A DNA stretch of 64,000 bases, from positions 1-64,000 of the forward strand of contig CAPRTS010000003.1 of assembly GCA_948695535.1 (NCBI GenBank), read 5' to 3'. The notes under the pieces were generated by a model. The model made no database searches. It saw only the letters and a program-made list of their open reading frames with translations, and was not told the DNA's origin. The translations under genes and the position numbers were made by a program. Below, piece by piece: positions 41,849 through 50,224 of the stretch; the stretch's first letter is position 1, and every line of letters begins with the position of its first letter. Origin of the DNA: an uncultured Eubacteriales bacterium. GTDB lineage: Bacteria; Bacillota; Clostridia; Christensenellales; UBA1242.

Positions 41849-42808
41849 ATGTATGATACATTTGCACAAAGTGAAGCCGAATTCGCCTCAGCCTATTTGA
41901 GTTACAAATTGGAACGTGGTGGCGCCCCGTTTGCCAGCCAAGACGAATTGCTGGGGGCGGCTTTGGCCTTTGCCAACACTCATGGTTACGGGGAATGTTT
42001 CCCTAAACTGAAAAAATTTATGTTTAACGATTTTGCGACCGTAACCACTCAGTTGCAAGATTTAATTAGTAATGAAAACGGGGACGCGAAAAAAGTTGGA
42101 GTAATTCGCTATGGTAATAAATTATTGCCGACTTATGATTTCCGCGATATTGGTGATGCCGCCAGTGCAGTACCATTTATGCATTATTTAAGTCATCATG
42201 AATTTCCTACGCCAAAAGAAGTCAACTATGGGGCAGAAATTAATCCGCAGTATCGTTTTAACGCGGCGGCAGGTGCCGAATATTTGACGGACTTTTTAGC
42301 GGATAAGTTTGCTGCCTACGAAACTGAACATGGTAAAGGCACAGCAACGACCGTGCAATTGAACAATGGTTACGCGAATAGTGGAAAAACATTACGCGTC
42401 CTGGAAAACAAGGCGTTCTTCCAAGGTTTTAACCAAGTAGCCACGCGTTTCTTGGCAGATTTGATGACGAATAACGATGGCTTTGCCCAAATTTCCAACC
42501 AAGCAGGTGGCAATTTGGCTTACAATAACTGGTGCCGTTTATTGGCCGGATTCCCCATTTTACAACGCTTTATACGGAATGTTGATGTTGATGGTAAGGA
42601 ATTTACTATGACGTTGACTCCGCAAAGTGTACGTGTGGAAGAAGTGCAATTTGCTCCGCATTTGGTGGCTGCTGAACAAGCCGACGGCTGTCGTCATACG
42701 CAAATTGACTTGTTAACAGGATTTAGCATGCCGGCTCCCAAGTTGCAACATTGCACAGTTAGTACTTCACATTTGGCTCGCGAAGTTAATGAACGGTTGC
42801 GACCGTAA
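41849..42808 (+). CDS. Soluble protein of unknown function next to division genes
   Basis: A 319-residue protein with strong AAAGGAG and no signal peptide or span. It is acidic and aromatic, with segments such as FMHYLSHHEFPTPKEVNYG near residue 110 and a helical middle. I do not recognise it. It follows the FtsA-like gene, where ftsZ is often found, but shows none of the FtsZ motifs (no GGGTGTG). The next gene, 14 bases downstream, is also unknown and probably co-transcribed; a terminator closes the pair. Confidence 0.6.
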   Translation: MYDTFAQSEAEFASAYLSYKLERGGAPFASQDELLGAALAFANTHGYGECFPKLKKFMFNDFATVTTQLQDLISNENGDAKKVGVIRYGNKLLPTYDFRDIGDAASAVPFMHYLSHHEFPTPKEVNYGAEINPQYRFNAAAGAEYLTDFLADKFAAYETEHGKGTATTVQLNNGYANSGKTLRVLENKAFFQGFNQVATRFLADLMTNNDGFAQISNQAGGNLAYNNWCRLLAGFPILQRFIRNVDVDGKEFTMTLTPQSVRVEEVQFAPHLVAAEQADGCRHTQIDLLTGFSMPAPKLQHCTVSTSHLAREVNERLRP

Positions 42809-42822
42809 ATTAAAAGGGTAAA

Positions 42823-44088
42823 ATGAAATTACGTTATTTAGTCGGTTTTGGTGACCCTTGGCAGTGCTTTGCTAAGTATTACGCTAAGGTTGGGCAAGTT
42901 ACGCCCGTTTATGCTACGCGCTTGTTAGTGATGCTTAATGAACCTAAACAATTACTTTATCATTTACAACGTAACGACGATTCGGTCTTGGCACAACATA
43001 TTGCCAATATCTGCGACGAACGGTCACCTTTCATTAAAGATATCAAAAAAATTTTTTCGGCATCACAAATGGCAGTGTGGTGCAGTAGTTATCAACAGTT
43101 GTTACGAGAAGGAGTTAACTTTGAACGTTTTTTTAATCCGTTTTATACCTTCCAAAAAATTCAACGCCGCGATGGGCAACAATCTAGTATCGCTCGCGCT
43201 TATCAAGACCCACATGATTTCATGATGAATCAAAAACTATTGGACGCTTTACGACTGGATACTTGTCCGGCCACCACCAGCGAAGGACGCGCCTTGTGGA
43301 CGTATACTAAATTGTGTTCGGTGTTGAAATATGACGAAGGTTACATGTATCACGAATACCGTGACAATTTGAATGATTATCCTGACCGCAGTTTTGAATT
43401 AGTTGAACAAGTAACCCCGGCAACGCCGATAACTTGCTATAATTTTTCGCGCATAGCCGTAAAATTATTGAACCAAATTCCTGGTATCAAGGCAACAATC
43501 ATCGCATTGGGCAAAAATCTTGGCCATTTTCGTTTTGGTTTTTATTCGGATAAAATGTCGGTTGACATAGAAGCTATTAATGCGGTGGGCAGTTTTAATG
43601 ATTTGGCACGTGCCAAGTTGGGTATGCCCCCCAAAGGGATAAAGGCAATTTATGGTGAAAATTTAGTAAATCATTTATTGGCTGAGGTAGTGACACCGTG
43701 GCTCAAAACCCAACCGCAACCAATTACACAATATCTAACGTCACTGAAAAAAATTCCCAGTACGTCATCACCAACGCCGATCGATTTCCCAATGTTGCTG
43801 AAAACTTTGCAAGCCCACAATATTACGGGAACTGATGCTTTGCAAGTAATGTTAAACATGAATGTTAAGTTCGCGCAAGAAAGGTACGTTATGGCACGGG
43901 CGGGTACAGTAACGAAACAGGGTGTGACGCCGTATTTGTTTGTGCGGCAAGGTGAAAAAATCATTGCAGTAGATTTAGAAAAAATGAACATTGAGCCTTG
44001 CGATGCTGATTTGTTACGCCGTTACTTAGCCAAAGATGCGGTAGTCTACGCTGACGATGATCACACTTTGGGCGACCTGTGCCGTTGA
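42823..44088 (+). CDS. Unknown protein with possible transglutaminase-like core
   Basis: The 421-residue cytoplasmic protein has a helical N-terminal half. A stretch near residues 160-250 has the spacing of a transglutaminase/papain-like core: Cys205 in PITCYNFSRIAVKLLNQ, followed by GIKATIIA, then His235 in LGHFRFGFYSD and Asp248 in SVDIEAIN. The Cys-His-Asp order with 'GI' between is typical of that fold, but the match is by eye. A C-terminal region after residue 270 is of unknown type. Some start choice remains; the ATG at 42823 follows AAAAGGG. It forms a two-gene unit with 41849 and ends at a clear terminator. Confidence 0.55.
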   Translation: MKLRYLVGFGDPWQCFAKYYAKVGQVTPVYATRLLVMLNEPKQLLYHLQRNDDSVLAQHIANICDERSPFIKDIKKIFSASQMAVWCSSYQQLLREGVNFERFFNPFYTFQKIQRRDGQQSSIARAYQDPHDFMMNQKLLDALRLDTCPATTSEGRALWTYTKLCSVLKYDEGYMYHEYRDNLNDYPDRSFELVEQVTPATPITCYNFSRIAVKLLNQIPGIKATIIALGKNLGHFRFGFYSDKMSVDIEAINAVGSFNDLARAKLGMPPKGIKAIYGENLVNHLLAEVVTPWLKTQPQPITQYLTSLKKIPSTSSPTPIDFPMLLKTLQAHNITGTDALQVMLNMNVKFAQERYVMARAGTVTKQGVTPYLFVRQGEKIIAVDLEKMNIEPCDADLLRRYLAKDAVVYADDDHTLGDLCR

Positions 44089-44110
44089 CACTGAACTAAT
44101 CAACAATTTT

Positions 44111-44136
44111 AACTCACCAACAGGTGAGTTTTTTTA
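44111..44136 (+). terminator. Intrinsic terminator
   Basis: AACTCACC (44111-44118), loop AACA and GGTGAGTT (44123-44130) followed by T residues to 44135. It closes the 41849-44088 unit. Confidence 0.9.
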
Positions 44137-44158
44137 TCGTTAAAGACTTAAAAAATAC

Positions 44159-44190
44159 TTGACAGGGGGGGGGGGGGGGGGATGTACCAT
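44159..44190 (+). promoter_or_regulatory. Poly-G spacer promoter, probably phase-variable
   Basis: TTGACA (44159-44164) is followed by 17 G residues (44165-44181) and ATGTACCAT. The best -10, TACCAT (44185-44190), is 20 bases from the -35, three too many. Loss of three G would give 17, so the sequenced state may be OFF. The arrangement CTTGACA-Gn matches that at 7761-7781. The leader downstream contains TTGCACA/TGTGCAA, which can pair. Confidence 0.7.
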
Positions 44191-44258
44191 TGTTAATAAT
44201 TGCACAGGTAACCAAAACGGTAACGACGTGTGCAAAGAAAATAAAAGGATAAAAAACA

Positions 44259-45626
44259 ATGGCAAAATTGGGTAAACAATGGGGCGTAGTAATTGGGTGT
44301 TGGTGCGTGACATTGGTATTGGCGGTTACGGGGGTGTGCCTGGCGCTGACTATCCCCAGCAAAGCCGTGGACGATGAAACTTTTGTAAGGGTGGCAGAAA
44401 TTTGGGAAAACCCAAATCACGTGCAAGAATTGTACAACGCGTTAACCGGTCAAAGCGGGGCGACTTTGGCTGACGTTAAAGCGTTAGTGCCGGACGCGGA
44501 CAGTGCCTTTGACGCGGCGCAAATTCGTGCCAACAACAACGAAAAAAATATTATCTTAACTTTTGGTGGCCAAGAATGGCACGTGTGCTACTTATCCAAT
44601 GATACCGACGGTAACCCGATTTTGACCTTGTGGGCGTTAAATAGTGTTGCGGAAAATCTTAGGCCTTTTATTGGTGGTGTCACTAACGACAGTGAAATGA
44701 GTAATATTGCGGATCCGGAATGCCGGGCTAATTATAACACCTGGTATTCACGAGCCGTGGTCAATAACGGTGGACGCTATATTGGTGAACAGAAAAACGA
44801 AGATACCGGTTTCTACGAACATTGTTGGCTAGAATACGAGCCGGTGACGGATTATGCGTTGCAAGAATTCTTACCTGGTGGTAAATACGCGACGGCCATC
44901 GTTACGCCGCAACACGTGGCTTGGCAAACCGAACGTCAGTCGAGTACTAATAGGCATAACTTAAATATTAAACTGGACGATAATTTATGGTTACCGCATA
45001 CGTTGGAAATTGGCTACGATTACCAACTCCAATCCACTCCGTCGTACGGTAATTGGCGCTTGAATACGAATGGTAATGCCCAAGGTCCGGTGGCGGAGTT
45101 AAGTTTGCTTCGTGGTGCGTTTGGTTATGATTATGTTTATCAAGTACGTTATGTACAGAAAAATGGGAGCAGTTATTATACTCCGCTTAAATTTTCGCCT
45201 GCCAGTGTTGTCCCGGCCTTGCATTTGAATTTGAACGCGGACGAATTGCACGTACATGATTATCAAGAAACAAAAGTCGTCCCGGCCACGTGTATAGAAC
45301 AAGGTTACACGAAACATACTTGCATTTGCGGTGACAGTTACCAGAGTGATTTCACGGCCAAAATCGACCATGATTGGGGCGAATGGGTAACCGCACAAGA
45401 ACCAACCGCGACCAAGGAAGGCCTTGCTAAACGTCAATGTCAATACGGTTGCGGAACGACCGAACAGAAAATTATAGCGGCCTTGGGCGGTAGTGACGCC
45501 GACACCAACCACGATACAGTCAAAACTTGGGCAATTGTCGGTGGTGTATCCGGCGGCGTGTTAGTTTTAGGCGGTGGTACAATCAGTTGGCTATACATTA
45601 TTCGCAAACGCAAGTCGCTTAAATAA
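44259..45626 (+). CDS. Membrane-anchored surface protein under poly-G promoter
   Basis: The 455-residue product has a signal peptide (hydrophobic about 9-32, cleavage near SKAVDD), an exported domain of about 300 residues with many Trp, Asn and Tyr, and two copies of a small Cys/His module near the C-terminus. The first copy is HDYQETKVVPATCIEQGYT followed by CICG. The second is HDWGEWVTAQEPTATKEGLA followed by CQYGCG. This module is common in Clostridia surface proteins. A single span (about 428-449) and a basic tail IIRKRKSLK anchor it. AAAAGGAT precedes the ATG. Ligand or role unknown. The upstream G run suggests on/off expression. Confidence 0.75.
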   Translation: MAKLGKQWGVVIGCWCVTLVLAVTGVCLALTIPSKAVDDETFVRVAEIWENPNHVQELYNALTGQSGATLADVKALVPDADSAFDAAQIRANNNEKNIILTFGGQEWHVCYLSNDTDGNPILTLWALNSVAENLRPFIGGVTNDSEMSNIADPECRANYNTWYSRAVVNNGGRYIGEQKNEDTGFYEHCWLEYEPVTDYALQEFLPGGKYATAIVTPQHVAWQTERQSSTNRHNLNIKLDDNLWLPHTLEIGYDYQLQSTPSYGNWRLNTNGNAQGPVAELSLLRGAFGYDYVYQVRYVQKNGSSYYTPLKFSPASVVPALHLNLNADELHVHDYQETKVVPATCIEQGYTKHTCICGDSYQSDFTAKIDHDWGEWVTAQEPTATKEGLAKRQCQYGCGTTEQKIIAALGGSDADTNHDTVKTWAIVGGVSGGVLVLGGGTISWLYIIRKRKSLK

Positions 45627-45671
45627 ATCCAACACAAACCAAACCCCGTGTTTGTTCACGAAGATTATATT

Positions 45672-46319
45672 TCATTCGCTGTAATTGCCGACGGTGGCGA
45701 CGGTTAAAATTTGGACATCGGCGACGCCGGCTGCCCGTAAGGCATCACGGCACGCGCCCGTCGTCGCACCAGTAGTATAAACGTCATCAATCAGCAAAAT
45801 GTTTTGGTCGCGCACATCAGTCACGTGCTCGGGCGGTACGGCAAAAGCGCCTTGCATGTTCTTGGCACGCGTGGCGGCGTCCATGTGTTTTTGAATAACA
45901 GTTTTGCGGGTACGCAGTAAAACATCGTCGCGGACTGGTAAATCCAGATAGGTGGCTAACTCCCGCGCCAACAATAAACTTTGGTTAAAACCGCGTTCGC
46001 GAAAACGACTTTTCGCCAAAGGCACCGGCACGATAATAAAAGTCTTGTCTTGCTTTTGAATACAGTGCAGATAAATGGCGGCCAAGTACGGTGCCAAGGC
46101 TTTCGCGACCAGACCGTTGTCGTTGTACTTCAAACTTAAAATCATACTGCGCACCGGTTCAGCATAACGAAATGGTGCATAATGGGTGGTAGTGGCTTCT
46201 GACATAATTGGTAACTTGTTCATACACCGGGTACATAAATATGGATTGTCGGAATGTTGAATTTCTTGACCACAGGCTTGGCAAGTATAATTTGGTAACC
46301 ACCAGTCCCAAAAGTTCAT
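45672..46319 (-). CDS. comF: ComF family phosphoribosyltransferase-like protein
   Basis: The 215-residue product has an N-terminal zinc finger (CQACGQEI ... CTRCMNKL) and a type I phosphoribosyltransferase domain with VPVPLAKSRFRERGFNQ near residue 110 and the PRPP loop ILLIDDVYTTGAT near 180. ComF is needed for DNA uptake in competent species; many non-competent bacteria carry it too. Start MNFWDWW at 46319: on the minus strand TTGGCC, 16 bases and TATATG precede it by seven bases, so it is probably leaderless. The gene is convergent with the surface protein gene. Confidence 0.9.
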   Translation of the reverse strand: MNFWDWWLPNYTCQACGQEIQHSDNPYLCTRCMNKLPIMSEATTTHYAPFRYAEPVRSMILSLKYNDNGLVAKALAPYLAAIYLHCIQKQDKTFIIVPVPLAKSRFRERGFNQSLLLARELATYLDLPVRDDVLLRTRKTVIQKHMDAATRAKNMQGAFAVPPEHVTDVRDQNILLIDDVYTTGATTGACRDALRAAGVADVQILTVATVGNYSE

Positions 46320-46376
46320 ACGCCAGCATATAACCTTGACGGTGGCTAGGCCAAGCAAATTTTCATGGCGTGGACA

Positions 46377-46406
46377 TTGACAAGTATTTGGCCAGCAGTG
46401 TACAAT
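46377..46406 (+). promoter_or_regulatory. Promoter giving a leaderless mRNA
   Basis: TTGACA (46377-46382), 18 bases and TACAAT (46401-46406); ATG at 46415, eight bases further. Confidence 0.65.
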
Positions 46407-46414
46407 AGGCGATT

Positions 46415-46828
46415 ATGAAAAAATTGAGTAAAGTTTTACCATTTACCAATGGTTTGAAAAAATATGCACCCGAAATAATTGGTATGGCTGCGGGCGCGGT
46501 CTTGGGCACCGTGGGAGTTAATCTTTATACCGATGTTATTCACCCTGCATCGGGAAAAGTAGTGCCGGCGGAAACGGAAATTAAATTAACCAAAGCCCAA
46601 AAGCAAGAAGTGTTATACGTTTTACGCGAATTACGCGGTTTGTTAGACGATCAGCAAGGCGACGATTCGTTATGGGTTAATACGCAGGTAGCAACTAAAT
46701 TAAGTCTTACCTTAGGTGAACCAATTAGTACCCGTAATACTGCCGAATTATTAGCCATTATTGATGCCGCGATTGCCGAACTGTACACGGCCGCAACCCA
46801 AACTGCTGATAACGGCCTTAAACGATAA
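46415..46828 (+). CDS. Small membrane-anchored protein of unknown function
   Basis: The 137-residue product has a basic N-terminus (MKKLSKVLPF), one glycine-rich span (about residues 20-40, IIGMAAGAVLGTVGVNLY) and a helical soluble domain of about 90 residues ending in polar residues. I do not recognise it. The promoter gives a leaderless message. The ABC exporter gene follows with its own promoter just past the stop codon. Confidence 0.6.
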   Translation: MKKLSKVLPFTNGLKKYAPEIIGMAAGAVLGTVGVNLYTDVIHPASGKVVPAETEIKLTKAQKQEVLYVLRELRGLLDDQQGDDSLWVNTQVATKLSLTLGEPISTRNTAELLAIIDAAIAELYTAATQTADNGLKR

Positions 46829-46833
46829 AAATA

Positions 46834-46863
46834 TTGATAAATGTTGTTAATATAACTTATACT
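46834..46863 (+). promoter_or_regulatory. ABC exporter promoter, leaderless type
   Basis: TTGATA (46834-46839), 18 bases and TATACT (46858-46863). A GTG lies at 46870, exactly at the predicted transcription start, so the TTG in the -35 cannot be the true start codon. Confidence 0.65.
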
Positions 46864-46869
46864 GATTTG

Positions 46870-48618
46870 GTGGCTAAAACAAAAGACAAACGCAAACGCG
46901 ATTATTTTCTTTGGTCGTTGAAGTATCTGCGTCCGTACAAGGGGTGGATGTTTATTTGTTTGTTGAGTTGCGCTGTGGCGGCGGTATTAGCGTTTATGTT
47001 CCCAATTTTTACCCAAAAAATGCTGGCGGCGTTCGCCCAAGAAAAAGGCAAAGTGTTATTGATCAGTGCGGGCTTGTTGTTATTGTTACAAGTGTTACGT
47101 TCCGTGGTGCATATACTTTTGTGGGGAACGACTGCGGATAAACTGCGGGCCAGGTTGAACAAAGATATTCGCCACAACATTATCAGCAGTATTTTCCAGT
47201 TACGGACTAAGAATTTTGATTTATACGGTAGTGGCAAGTTAATCCAAGTAGTGGCTTCGGATACGGTTGCCTTGTCGGGACTTTACACCAATATTGTTGA
47301 TGTCAGTATGTGTATTTTGGAAAATATCGCGGTTTTCGTTTATATCTTTACCGCAAATTATATTTTAGGTTTTTACTGCTTGTTGGAATTTGTAGTAGTT
47401 TGCTTGGTTTACCATATCCGGATCCGGTCGCGTATCCGTGGACAAATTAAGTTAAAACAAGTTAATGATAAAAGCATAGGTTTAGTAAACGAAACTATTC
47501 GCGGAGTAAGGGATATTAAAAATTACAATATCCAGTCCGCAATGTTGAATAAAGTTGATGAATCGTTAACTGATTTGGAAAAAACCGATGCTAAATTAGG
47601 CAGTAAACAATATCGACTTCGCCGCGTAACCCAAATCGTACAAAATTTAATGGCTTTCTTATTTATTCCCTTGGCCTTATTGTTGATTCATTTTAACTTA
47701 ACGACTTTCGCTGCGGCTTTCACGATATTTGTTTTCCGTAACTCAACCAGCAATGTTATCGAGTGGATTATGAGCAGTTGGGAATATACTAAAGATGGTG
47801 GCGTTTATGCCGAACGTATTTATCAAGTGATCTATGGCTTTCACGAAGGTTTTGAAGAATTTCCTGCCCAAGACGCTTTTGCTGCCTTGCCCGCCAATCT
47901 TGACATTGTCATTAAGGATTTATCTTTTGCTTACGATGACTCGTTAACGGTGTTGAAAAAATTCAACCTTAATATTCCCTTTGGCACTACGGTGGCCATT
48001 GTTGGCGAAAGCGGTGAAGGCAAAAGCACGATACTTAAACTGCTGAATAAAACTTACGACGTGCCACGTGGACATATATTTATTGGCGGGCAAGACCTTA
48101 GTGATTTTTCCCAAGCCACGTTACGCGACATTATCACCATTGTGCCACAAGACCCGTACGTTTTTAATTTCTCGATTTTAGACAATCTAAAAATTGTCAA
48201 GCCTAATGCCAGCTCTAGACAAATCCAACAAGCCTGCCAACAAGCACAAATTCATGATTTTATCATGGCGCAACCCGACGGCTATGAGACAGTTTTAGGC
48301 GAGAACGGCACGAAACTTTCCGGTGGGCAAAAACAACGTTTGGCGATTGCCCGAGCCTTTTTAAAGGACAGTCCTATTCTAATTTTTGACGAAACGACCA
48401 GTGCACTGGACAACGAAAATCAAAATAAAATTAAGGAAGCAATCAGTAATATCGGTCACAACAAAACGGTTATCATCGTGGCACATCGGCTGTCGACGAT
48501 TGTTGATACCGATGTTATCCACGTAATGAAAAACGGGATGATTGCTGCCAGCGGTACGCATAAACAACTGTTAGCAACTTGCCCAGAATACCGAAAATTA
48601 TACCAGCACGAATCTTAA
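46870..48618 (+). CDS. ABC transporter, fused membrane and ATPase half-transporter
   Basis: The product of about 582 residues has six spans (about 20-300, exporter type I fold) and a nucleotide-binding domain with Walker A GESGEGKS near residue 393, Q-loop, signature LSGGQKQR near 490, Walker B ILIFDETTSALD near 513 and the switch His in VAHRLSTI. Such half-transporters form homo- or heterodimers that export drugs, lipids or peptides. No partner is adjacent, so a homodimer is likely. The substrate is unknown. The GTG start is chosen because the promoter ends six bases upstream. Confidence 0.9.
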   Translation: MAKTKDKRKRDYFLWSLKYLRPYKGWMFICLLSCAVAAVLAFMFPIFTQKMLAAFAQEKGKVLLISAGLLLLLQVLRSVVHILLWGTTADKLRARLNKDIRHNIISSIFQLRTKNFDLYGSGKLIQVVASDTVALSGLYTNIVDVSMCILENIAVFVYIFTANYILGFYCLLEFVVVCLVYHIRIRSRIRGQIKLKQVNDKSIGLVNETIRGVRDIKNYNIQSAMLNKVDESLTDLEKTDAKLGSKQYRLRRVTQIVQNLMAFLFIPLALLLIHFNLTTFAAAFTIFVFRNSTSNVIEWIMSSWEYTKDGGVYAERIYQVIYGFHEGFEEFPAQDAFAALPANLDIVIKDLSFAYDDSLTVLKKFNLNIPFGTTVAIVGESGEGKSTILKLLNKTYDVPRGHIFIGGQDLSDFSQATLRDIITIVPQDPYVFNFSILDNLKIVKPNASSRQIQQACQQAQIHDFIMAQPDGYETVLGENGTKLSGGQKQRLAIARAFLKDSPILIFDETTSALDNENQNKIKEAISNIGHNKTVIIVAHRLSTIVDTDVIHVMKNGMIAASGTHKQLLATCPEYRKLYQHES

Positions 48619-48677
48619 AGAAAACATTTGTGCATTAGAGGTCGAATCAATAAGCTAACAATAAAAGGCGGAGTGAT

Positions 48678-48755
48678 ATGGTGGAAAAGGTGACCAAGCA
48701 AGTAATTGACCAACGCATTAAATACTTGCGCCGCGGTCGACTGAACGAGCGATGT
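48678..48755 (+). pseudogene. Possible truncated small gene
   Basis: AAGGCGGAG followed by an ATG opens a plausible coding start (MVEKVTKQVIDQRIKYL...), about 26 codons long, which then runs into the degenerate tRNA sequence at 48756. It may be the remnant of a gene cut by the rearrangement there, or chance. Low confidence. Confidence 0.25.
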
Positions 48756-48835
48756 TGGTACTCCCAAGGGGAATCGAACCCGTGCTGGCGAAGCCATCTG
48801 CGAGTTCGGAGTGGGTTGCGTTTTGATATATTGTG
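48756..48835 (-). pseudogene. Degenerate tRNA 3' half
   Basis: On the minus strand this stretch ends in GGGTTCGATTCCCC, TTGGGAGT, ACCA and ACA: a T-arm with one mismatched pair, the acceptor 3' strand and CCA. The last 14 bases are identical to the 3' end of tRNA-Glu 80 bases away. No matching 5' acceptor strand, D-arm or anticodon arm is found. Confidence 0.5.
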
Positions 48836-48839
48836 TTGG

Positions 48840-48911
48840 TACTCCCAGCGAGAGTCGAACTCGCGATTACACCGTGAGAGGGTGTCGTCTTAACCGCTTG
48901 ACCATGGGAGC
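48840..48911 (-). tRNA. tRNA-Glu (anticodon CTC)
   Basis: Minus-strand cloverleaf: acceptor GCTCCCA with TGGGAGT (G-U closing pair), D-arm with AGCGGTTAA, anticodon stem ACACC/GGTGT around CTCTCAC, T-arm GCGAG/CTCGC. CCA is encoded at 48837-48839. Confidence 0.92.
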
Positions 48912-48921
48912 AAAGCAGTAT

Positions 48922-48950
48922 TTGAATTATAGCGGAAGACGTGCTATATT
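48922..48950 (+). promoter_or_regulatory. rimO promoter, leaderless type
   Basis: TTGAAT (48922-48927), 17 bases and TATATT (48945-48950); the ATG at 48956 is five bases downstream. Confidence 0.65.
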
Positions 48951-48955
48951 GCAAT

Positions 48956-50224
48956 ATGAATTTTACACCAAAGAAGGTTTGCATTACGACTTTGGGCTGC
49001 GACAAGAACCGTGCCGACAGCGAACAGTTGGCGGGGTACTTAAAAGCGGCCGGCTGTCAAATGGTGGCCGACGACGCGGACGCCGACATTATTATCGTTA
49101 ACACTTGTGGTTTTATTAACGCGGCGCGCCAAGAAAGTATTGACGTTATTACCGACAAGTTGCGTTACTTGCCACGGGCGGAATTGGTGGTTTGTGGTTG
49201 TATTGTGGAGAATAATCGTGCCGAGTTGGCCGCCGGTTTACCCGAAGTCGCGATTTGGTGGGGAACCAAAAATTACCACGGTTTGGCACAGTTATTGTGT
49301 GGCGAAAGTGCGACGGAAATTGTCACCATTGCCGGTGCACCTAAGTTATTGTCGACGCCACCCAGTTATGCTTACATTAAAATTGCTGATGGTTGTAATC
49401 GCCGGTGTGCTTTTTGTACCATTCCGTTAATCCGTGGTAATTATGTGTCACGTCCAGTAGCGGATATCGTTGCGGAAGTGCGTCATTTTGCGACGTTAGG
49501 CGTTCCGGAATTTATTCTGGTCGCCCAGGACGTAACCTTATATGGCGTCGACCTAAAAACTAATCTTGTGCAATTGCTACGTGCGATTACGGCGGTGGAC
49601 GGCGTTAAACGCGTGCGGTTGCATTATTGTTATCCCGAACTCTTGACCGACGAATTACTGAACGAAATAGCCGGTAACGACAAAATTGTAAAGTACTTAG
49701 ATATTCCGTTTCAACATTGTAACCCGCGCATTTTACGTTTGATGCATCGCCATGGTGACCCCGTCAGTTACACGGCTTTGATTCAAAAAATTCGTAACCT
49801 AATGCCGACGGTAACCTTGCGGGCGACGATGATGGTGGGTTTCCCGACCGAAACTGATGTCGAGTTTGCCGAGTTAGTGGCTTTCTTAAAAGCCGTTAAA
49901 TTGGACTACGTTGGTTTCTTTGCTTATTCGCGGGAAAAGGGTACGGCCGCCTACGCGTTGCCACAAGTGCCAGCCAAGGTGAAACGACAACGCCTGCGTA
50001 CAGTGACTGCTGTACAACAACAAATCTTAGATGCGCGCCAAGTTGCCCGTTGCGGTGAACGGGTGCGCGTGGTTTGTGACGCCGTGGTGGACGGGATAGC
50101 GCGTTGTCGCACTTTTGGACAAAGTCCGGATGTTGATCCTTGTATTTTTGTAACCGGTGACTTGGTAATTGGTCAAGAATATGATATTGTGTTAATAGGA
50201 GCCGGTAATGGAAAACTTATTTGA
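48956..50224 (+). CDS. rimO: Ribosomal protein S12 methylthiotransferase RimO
   Basis: RimO adds a methylthio group to the S12 aspartate near the decoding site. The 422-residue product has the UPF0004 domain with its [4Fe-4S] cysteines (TTLGCDKNRADSE, NTCGFI, CGCIVE), the radical-SAM motif CNRRCAFC near residue 148 and a C-terminal TRAM-like domain. LGCDKN is the RimO variant; MiaB usually has the TYGCQMN form. Leaderless promoter. The stop overlaps the rarA start by 17 bases, so the genes are coupled. Confidence 0.94.
   Translation: MNFTPKKVCITTLGCDKNRADSEQLAGYLKAAGCQMVADDADADIIIVNTCGFINAARQESIDVITDKLRYLPRAELVVCGCIVENNRAELAAGLPEVAIWWGTKNYHGLAQLLCGESATEIVTIAGAPKLLSTPPSYAYIKIADGCNRRCAFCTIPLIRGNYVSRPVADIVAEVRHFATLGVPEFILVAQDVTLYGVDLKTNLVQLLRAITAVDGVKRVRLHYCYPELLTDELLNEIAGNDKIVKYLDIPFQHCNPRILRLMHRHGDPVSYTALIQKIRNLMPTVTLRATMMVGFPTETDVEFAELVAFLKAVKLDYVGFFAYSREKGTAAYALPQVPAKVKRQRLRTVTAVQQQILDARQVARCGERVRVVCDAVVDGIARCRTFGQSPDVDPCIFVTGDLVIGQEYDIVLIGAGNGKLI

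Noticed and set aside
44165..44181. The G17 run as a pure sequencing or assembly artefact
   Set aside because: Exact length may be unreliable, but the tract sits between a perfect -35 and a -10 at two separate loci with the same flank. An artefact would not produce that.
46834..46869. TTG at 46834 as start of the ABC exporter
   Set aside because: It coincides with the -35 of a promoter whose transcription start falls on the GTG at 46870.
48678..48893. A 71-codon reading frame running through the degenerate tRNA and tRNA-Glu
   Set aside because: Most of it is antisense tRNA sequence. At most the first 26 codons could be a gene remnant.
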